Below, piece by piece: positions 59,513-64,000 of a stretch of DNA of 64,000 nucleotides. The notes beneath the pieces were generated by a model. That model did no database searches and was not told the origin of the DNA. It saw only the letters and a list, made by a program, of their open reading frames with translations. Made by a program: the position numbers and the translations under genes. The DNA lies in assembly GCA_049302575.1 (NCBI GenBank), contig JBAQMG010000110.1, forward strand, positions 1-64,000, written 5' to 3'. Within the stretch, counting starts at the first letter, position 1; every line of letters starts with the position of its first letter. The DNA is from JBAQMG01 sp049302575 (GTDB taxonomy: Bacteria > Bacillota > Desulfitobacteriia > Desulfitobacteriales > Desulfitobacteriaceae).

Positions 59513-60109
59513 ATGAAATACAATAAAATAGTTTTCATGTTGAGCCTGTTTATAATACTTACTCTTGTTGGATGTTCAAGTAACAGTAAAAACACGAGTG
59601 AAGGTCTCCCCGTCAAACATATATCTTCATCCTCTGCTATTGATGTTAATAATCCAAGAGCGGTAGTCGGTGCTGTTGATTATGTTTTTGTCGGTCATAT
59701 TGACAATTTGGTGGGTACTATCTATAAATTTCCAAGCAAGCTTAATTCAAAAGAATTTTCAATGCCTTACACGAATTATTCTATTACTGTTATAGATAAT
59801 ATTAAAGGTAAATTAAAGAAAGATGTGTCGATTCCAATACAGCAAAATGGGGGAGTAAGTAAAGATGGTAGTGAATATATATTGCATGAAAATGATAAGC
59901 TACTTGAAGTAAATAAGTATTATATTTTAACAGCATATACTCAACCTGATGGTTCATTATTAATTTCAGGTCCTAACTCAAGCACTTTATTGGATGAAAA
60001 ATCCAAAAGTGAAATTATGAGCTCTCAAACGTACAAAGACTATAACGATGCTTATAGAAACGAAATAAAAATGGATAGAGAACGCTTTACCTCAAAGTAT
60101 TCAGATTGA
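59513..60109 (+). CDS. Putative lipoprotein cotranscribed with the matrixin-like protease
   Basis: A 198-residue protein with a lipobox (IILTLVGC, Cys 20) and a strand-rich domain (AVDYVFVGHIDNLVGTIYKF, NYSITVIDNIKGKLKKDVSI, KYYILTAYTQPDGSLLISGP). No catalytic motif is seen. GGGGGGATGATATAG lies before ATG 59513, and the frame upstream of it is a shadow of the protease gene. A role with the protease (for example as inhibitor or anchor) is inferred from position only. Confidence 0.7.
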   Translation: MKYNKIVFMLSLFIILTLVGCSSNSKNTSEGLPVKHISSSSAIDVNNPRAVVGAVDYVFVGHIDNLVGTIYKFPSKLNSKEFSMPYTNYSITVIDNIKGKLKKDVSIPIQQNGGVSKDGSEYILHENDKLLEVNKYYILTAYTQPDGSLLISGPNSSTLLDEKSKSEIMSSQTYKDYNDAYRNEIKMDRERFTSKYSD

Positions 60110-60142
60110 TTTACTAGCTCAATAATAGGTGTCAATAAAAAT

Positions 60143-60186
60143 AAAAACCATAGTCATAACTTATCAGTATTGACTATGGTTTTTTA
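60143..60186. terminator. Terminator overlapping the next promoter
   Basis: aaaaaccatagtca (60143-60156) pairs with tgactatggttttt (60171-60184). The right arm also carries the -35 of the recombinase promoter. Confidence 0.8.
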
Positions 60187-60236
60187 GTAGTGTATAATCG
60201 AGGCATAAGACGTAGTCAAAACTTATAGTCAAAATA
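60151..60236 (+). promoter_or_regulatory. Resolvase promoter with three TAGTCAWAA repeats
   Basis: TTGACT (60170-60175), 17 bases, tgTATAAT (60193-60198, extended -10). Copies of tagtcataactta (60151-60163), tagtcaaaactta (60213-60225) and tagtcaaaata (60226-60236) flank it and may bind the recombinase. Confidence 0.6.
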
Positions 60237-60261
60237 AGATATGTAAAAGGGGCTATGAATA

Positions 60262-60852
60262 ATGATTATTGGATATGCCAGAGTCTCAACCAAAGGACAA
60301 TTGAAAGATGGACATTCTTTAGAGGTGCAAAAGCAAGAGATTTTTAATAGGTATGAGAATGCACAAATGCATTTTGAACAATTTACAGGTGCTACTACTG
60401 AAAGACCTATATTTAATAAGATAATCTGTGAGTTGAAGAACAATGATACCTTGGTTGTTTCCAAACTCGATAGATTAGCAAGGAACACTGTTGAGGGAAT
60501 CCAGATAGTACAAGAATTATTTGATAGAGGGGTAGCAGTGCATGTTTTAAATGTAGGGTTATTGGAGAACACGTCAATGGGTAAATTCTTTTTAACTACA
60601 TTACTTGCAGTTGCTGAAATGGAACGGAATACTATAATAGAACGTACACAAACTGGTAAGGCGATAGCAAAGACAAAGGCAGGGTTTAAAGAAGGTAGAC
60701 CAAAAGAATTCACTGAAACACAGATAAATATGGCATTGGACTTATTAGGAAAACATTCTTACACACGGGTTGCTGAAATGACTAAGATTAGCAAAGCGAC
60801 ATTGACGAGAGAAATGAGGAGGAGAAAAGCATCATTATTAGAAGCAATCTAA
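60262..60852 (+). CDS. Small serine recombinase (resolvase/invertase)
   Basis: A complete 196-residue resolvase: GYARVSTKGQ with catalytic Ser, VVSKLDRLARNTVE, the E-helix region MGKFFLTTLLAVAEMERNTI and a C-terminal Hin-type HTH (INMALDLLGKHSYTRVAEMT, then KISKATLTREMRR). It works on short target sites, usually for plasmid or transposon resolution or inversion. AAAGGGG precedes ATG 60262. No transposase lies beside it, so its partner element is unknown. Confidence 0.9.
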   Translation: MIIGYARVSTKGQLKDGHSLEVQKQEIFNRYENAQMHFEQFTGATTERPIFNKIICELKNNDTLVVSKLDRLARNTVEGIQIVQELFDRGVAVHVLNVGLLENTSMGKFFLTTLLAVAEMERNTIIERTQTGKAIAKTKAGFKEGRPKEFTETQINMALDLLGKHSYTRVAEMTKISKATLTREMRRRKASLLEAI

Positions 60853-61208
60853 CATCTTAAGCAAGGTTATTTACTTTGCTTTCTTCGTTGGACAGTGTGG
60901 ATTCTAAAAATGGGCTATAATAATCCTTATTTTTTGTTGCAAAGGGGGAGAGGGTTAACATTAGTCATAGCATGTATTATGAGCAATATGGTACATTGAC
61001 AACTCCAGCCACTGTGATTTCATCTACTAATAATGAGTGTTGAGATTCTTGTAGATACCTTTTTAGATACCCTAAATAGAACATGTAACTCTCAACTGTG
61101 TTTGAGGTAAGATTTCTTTCCTCACAATGAATCAGATTAAGTCATGTAGTAAGCTGGAAATCTAGTGCGGTTCAATATGCGAAATCTAGTGCGTACCATT
61201 AAAAACAA
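60853..61208. other. Intergenic region with 13-bp direct repeats
   Basis: gaaatctagtgcg occurs at 61157-61169 and 61181-61193, spaced 24 bases. A 20-odd-codon frame after a strong AAGGGGGAGAGG (60946-60957) has no normal start codon. Possibly the remains of an insertion-sequence end. Confidence 0.4.
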
Positions 61209-61241
61209 AAAAGGTAAATTGATTTCTCAATTTACCTTTAG
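61209..61241 (-). terminator. Terminator of tRNA-Leu
   Basis: aaaggtaaattga / tcaatttaccttt arms (61209-61238) with a short loop; T-run on the minus strand. Confidence 0.8.
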
Positions 61242-61250
61242 AACCCTAAG

Positions 61251-61337
61251 TGGTGCGGTCGAGAGGACTTGAACCTCCATGCCCTTGCGAGCACTAGAAC
61301 CTGAATCTAGCGCGTCTGCCAGTTCCGCCACGACCGC
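61251..61337 (-). tRNA. tRNA-Leu (anticodon CAG)
   Basis: An 87-base class II tRNA with encoded CCA. On the minus strand: acceptor GCGGTCG/CGACCGC, anticodon arm CTAGA-TTCAGGT-TCTAG with CAG at 34-36, a long variable arm (TGCTCGCAAGGGCA) and T-arm GGTTCAAGTCC. Confidence 0.95.
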
Positions 61338-61499
61338 ATGACATCTGTTATTATAAGAAACTTTGGTATCGTTGTCAATGCCTGAATAATTTCAATGAAT
61401 GTCTTCAGATTATTAACAATCGGTTTTTTAACCTAATTTAAGTGGATTATATCTTTAGTTGAACGAGTTCACTTATAATAATTTACGGGAGAGAGCTAC

Positions 61500-62264
61500 A
61501 TGTTTAGAACACAACAAGGTAGTCTTTGGGATATGACAGGGAGGGCACGGGTGATTAGCTTAATTGGGGCGGGCGGTAAAACCACCTCCTTGGAGTGTTT
61601 AGCTAAAGAGATCTCCGGCTCTGGAGAACCTGTGCTGTTAACGACGACAACAAAGGTGTACCCTTTGGATGGTTTAGCTAGTTGGCTTAGTCTAGCAGCT
61701 TCGCCACCTGCTGATTGTAGTTATCCTTGTTTTTGGTACGCAGCAGATGATCTCAAGGACGGAAAATGGATAGGTCTGTCAACAGAAACTGTTGATCGGG
61801 AAATTGCAGCACAGCAAGCTAGGAATTCGGTTACTCGCAAATGGGTGATTGAAGGGGATGGCGCTCGTGGACACAAATTAAAGTGCTGGGCTGACTACGA
61901 ACCGCAAATTCCGCTTAGTTCAGACTGTGTTGTTTTAATACTGGATAGTGGACTTTGGGGGAAAACCTTAAACTCCGGAGATGTTCATCGGCATGAGTGT
62001 TGTGCAGACCTTATAGGTAGGGTTTGGGGTGAGCAGACTTTCCAAAATTATTTAGAACATTCTCCAGCTTTTGATCTGAAATATCGTCATATGTCTTGGG
62101 TGATTCTCTTCAATGAGAATTCAAGTCATAGTTCTTCTGGTAACTCTATTTCGTTAGAGAAGTTAGTCAACCGTGATTATCGGGAGGATTCCCGACCATC
62201 ACACTTGCGAATTGCAGGTGGGGATCTAAAATCTGGCAAGCTTCGTTGGCTCGATCTTTGGTAA
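61500..62264 (+). CDS. yqeC: Selenium/molybdenum hydroxylase accessory protein YqeC
   Basis: A 254-residue P-loop protein (VISLIGAGGKTTSLECLA at residues 18-35; TTTTKVYPLDG) of the YqeC family, found with selenium-dependent molybdenum hydroxylases. EGDGARGHKLKCW and SGLWGKTL are further conserved parts. ATG 61500 follows GGGAGAG. It is the first of three maturation genes before the window end, which suggests that a xanthine dehydrogenase-type enzyme is encoded next. Confidence 0.82.
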   Translation: MFRTQQGSLWDMTGRARVISLIGAGGKTTSLECLAKEISGSGEPVLLTTTTKVYPLDGLASWLSLAASPPADCSYPCFWYAADDLKDGKWIGLSTETVDREIAAQQARNSVTRKWVIEGDGARGHKLKCWADYEPQIPLSSDCVVLILDSGLWGKTLNSGDVHRHECCADLIGRVWGEQTFQNYLEHSPAFDLKYRHMSWVILFNENSSHSSSGNSISLEKLVNRDYREDSRPSHLRIAGGDLKSGKLRWLDLW

Positions 62265-62295
62265 ATTCAATTTCTGATATATTGCTGAAAAATGT

Positions 62296-62323
62296 TTGCG
62301 CTTGTTGCTTGTTGTACTATAAT
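62296..62323 (+). promoter_or_regulatory. Promoter of the MocA-like gene
   Basis: TTGCGC (62296-62301), 16 bases, TATAAT (62318-62323), 49 bases before the start. Confidence 0.5.
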
Positions 62324-62371
62324 AATATCGATAAGGTTTAGGCTAGAACGTTGGTTGAAGGGAGAGGGGAT

Positions 62372-63052
62372 ATGCTGCGGTTGGTAGTTTTAGCAGCTGG
62401 TCAAGCCTCTCGTATGGGGCGTGATAAGCTTGCCCTCCCTTGGGGAAATTCTACGGTGTTAGGTAAAGTATTAGAGACGGTTTTTCAAACGCTTGATCTC
62501 GTTCAGAGCACTCTAGAACCAGATAGAAACAGAGTTGAGCTTAGAGTTGTGACTCGTAAACCTATCGAAGCCTATCTGGACGGAGCTTTAATTTCGAAAT
62601 TTAATAGTTTTGGTGGGACTTGGTTAATCTTCGCTAATCCGGATTCTCCACGCTCACTTGCCGAAAGTTTACGGCTTGGGCTACAAAATTTATCTCCTGA
62701 AATATCGGGGGTTGCTTTTTTGCCAGGTGATCAAATAGGTGTTACGGCCAAGGGATTAGCACAACTTATGCAAATTTTTCAGACAGAAGAACCGGAATTT
62801 TTACTTCCCTGCCTGGGAGATATGCTGGGCACACCTGTTTTTTTCCAAAAGAAGTATGTACAAGAACTTTTGGAATTGAAAAATGAACAGGGGGGCAAGA
62901 CTGTTCTAAATAAGTATCCGGATCTTTGGAGAACCTATCCGGTGGACGAAGACTTTTTATGTGATTTAGATACCCCGGAGGAATATAGTGAACTAGTTCA
63001 ACAAAAGTTGAACATCGAGACTTCTGTGGGGGAGTACTCCTACGGGCGATAG
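62372..63052 (+). CDS. MobA/MocA-like nucleotidyltransferase (molybdenum cofactor)
   Basis: A 226-residue NTP transferase: VVLAAGQASRMGRDKLALPW (nucleotide site, LAAGxxxRMGxxK) and FLPGDQIGVTAKGL (metal Asp), with DLDTPEEY near the end. MocA-type enzymes add CMP to molybdopterin for hydroxylases of the xanthine dehydrogenase family, consistent with the neighbouring yqeC/yqeB. ATG 62372 has GGGAGAGGGG upstream; the longer frame at 62351 runs over this site. Confidence 0.85.
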   Translation: MLRLVVLAAGQASRMGRDKLALPWGNSTVLGKVLETVFQTLDLVQSTLEPDRNRVELRVVTRKPIEAYLDGALISKFNSFGGTWLIFANPDSPRSLAESLRLGLQNLSPEISGVAFLPGDQIGVTAKGLAQLMQIFQTEEPEFLLPCLGDMLGTPVFFQKKYVQELLELKNEQGGKTVLNKYPDLWRTYPVDEDFLCDLDTPEEYSELVQQKLNIETSVGEYSYGR

Positions 63053-63195
63053 TGTTCGTTTAGGGCGGAGGTTTTCGTCACTGAAGCAGAGTAGGGGATT
63101 CCCACTTCACTTGTCGAAGTGAGAGTTTCAGATGAAGAGATATCATCATAGCAAGAGAATTAGCTGAACGGTGATTGACGGGAGGCTGAATGAGG

Positions 63196-64000
63196 ATGAT
63201 TAATCAGTTAAAAAGTCCGGTTATCTTAATTCGCGGAGCGGGAGAACTTGCCACAGGTGTTGCTTGGACACTTGCTAGTGCTGAATATCGGATAATTATG
63301 ACGGAAGTTGCCCAGCCCCTCATGGTACGTTGGCCAGTATGTTTTGGAGGTGCTGTGTCTGATGGGATTTGGGAAGTTGAGGGAATACAGGCAGAGCGAG
63401 TGGATACCCTCCAGGAAATAGGTCCAGTATGGGAAAACGGTAGGGTTCCGGTGCTTGTCGATCCTTCAATGGAAAAACTGATCGATATGCCAGTCGATTT
63501 AAGGCCGAGTATACTGATAGACGCAATTATGGCTAAACGAAATCTTGGAACTCAGCGTAGTCAAGCGCGTCTGACTATTGGGCTTGGACCGGGTTTTACG
63601 GCGGGAGAGGATGTTGATCTTGTCGTGGAAACGAAGCGCGGTCATAATTTGGGCCGATTAATTTATGTGGGTTCAGCTGAACCAAATACTGGGATTCCTG
63701 GTGAAATCAGTGGAGTTTCTGCAGAACGGGTGGTTTATTCAGAACAGTTAGGCAGCATAAGGGTAAAGAGAAAAATCGGGGATTATGTTGAGGCAGGGGA
63801 TAGTTTAGGGGAGATAATCTTCGAAGGTGGTTCTTATGAGGTTAAGGCCCCTATTTCCGGTGTTCTAAGGGGACTACTGCAGGAAGGTACTGTGATACAT
63901 GAAAGAGTAAAAATTGGGGATATAGATCCGCGTGGGAAACGAGAATACTGTTGGACTATTTCGGAAAAGGCACGTGCTATCGGGAATGCGCTTCTTTTAG
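63196..64000 (+). CDS. yqeB: EF2563/YqeB-type selenium-dependent molybdenum hydroxylase protein, 3' truncated by window edge
   Basis: The frame is open from ATG 63196 (MINQLKSPVILIRGAGELAT) to the last base: 268 codons, about the full family length. Typical parts are GAGELATGVAW near the start, DAIMAKRNLGTQ, GLGPGFTAGEDVDLVVETKR and, near the end, a biotinyl/lipoyl-like KRKIGDYVEAGDSLGEI. ATG 63190 is also possible (GGGAGG just upstream). It probably works with YqeC to mature a Mo-hydroxylase. Confidence 0.82.
   Translation, partial: MINQLKSPVILIRGAGELATGVAWTLASAEYRIIMTEVAQPLMVRWPVCFGGAVSDGIWEVEGIQAERVDTLQEIGPVWENGRVPVLVDPSMEKLIDMPVDLRPSILIDAIMAKRNLGTQRSQARLTIGLGPGFTAGEDVDLVVETKRGHNLGRLIYVGSAEPNTGIPGEISGVSAERVVYSEQLGSIRVKRKIGDYVEAGDSLGEIIFEGGSYEVKAPISGVLRGLLQEGTVIHERVKIGDIDPRGKREYCWTISEKARAIGNALLL

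Overview
The window comes from a spore-forming, anaerobically respiring, low-to-mid GC Gram-positive bacterium of the Clostridia, most like Desulfosporosinus or Desulfitobacterium (Peptococcaceae). This is inferred from gene content, not from a search: spoIVA and CotF-like coat genes, the futalosine menaquinone route, the siroheme-dependent heme route, many multiheme c-type cytochromes, and Firmicutes-type Shine-Dalgarno sites with frequent TTG/GTG starts. There are no rRNAs and no CRISPR array; two tRNAs are present (Pro-GGG, Leu-CAG).

Layout. 1-6.5 kb: core genes (DUF512 protein, der, plsY, gpsA, an unlisted 37-codon ORF, spoIVA, ACT-domain regulator). 6.6-13 kb: an accessory island directly behind tRNA-Pro, with a serine recombinase, decayed recombinase pieces and an intact AAA-ATPase/subtilase pair that matches IetAS (toxin-antitoxin/antiphage type) under a clear promoter with paired direct repeats. 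13-18.5 kb: menaquinone/prenyl genes (a catalytically dead prenyl-synthase homologue, UbiA-type transferase, a fused MqnE-MqnC protein whose MqnE half has lost its radical-SAM core, polyprenyl synthase) with tatC and tatA among them. 18.9-25.5 kb: first multiheme cytochrome group (10-heme NapC-like, NHL propeller, Ig-domain 7-heme protein) and the ResB/ResC cytochrome c maturation pair. 25.5-36.2 kb: an essentially complete heme pathway via siroheme: precorrin-2 dehydrogenase, hemA, hemC, cobA-hemD, two AhbC/AhbD-type radical SAM genes, hemB, a fused AhbA-AhbB siroheme decarboxylase and hemL, followed by a small diheme cytochrome.

36.7-43.8 kb: mixed accessory segment (RelE-type and VapBC-type toxin-antitoxin pairs, an internally deleted Uma2 gene, a SppA/ClpP-fold protease, a second tatA, coat genes, DUF2600, a second polyprenyl synthase, a lipoprotein). 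44.4-52.7 kb: second and larger cytochrome group (10-heme and 12-heme NapC-like proteins, TPR protein, NHL propeller, two tandem 6-heme secreted paralogues), with a group II intron domain-V-like structured leader between the two paralogues. 53-61 kb: lipoprotein MBL hydrolase, an Rpn-type nuclease with an early nonsense codon, a GGDEF protein, an internally deleted IS4-like element with terminal inverted repeats, a secreted matrixin-like protease with a lipoprotein, and a small resolvase. 61.2-64 kb: tRNA-Leu and the start of a selenium/molybdenum hydroxylase maturation set (YqeC, MocA-like, YqeB-like; the last runs off the window).

Functionally the window reads as a respiratory locus: heme made by the siroheme route, attached to cytochromes by ResBC outside the membrane, and menaquinone as the likely electron donor to the NapC-like cytochromes. 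I count 53 CXXCH motifs in seven proteins plus one CX4CH. Two dispersed short-repeat families (a GC-rich 'cacgaggcgcga / tcgaacatcga' family and an AT-rich 'taattatgcattatgaatt' family) sit in gene borders; the GC-rich one also forms coding sequence in the mqnE-mqnC linker and the ends of two proteins.
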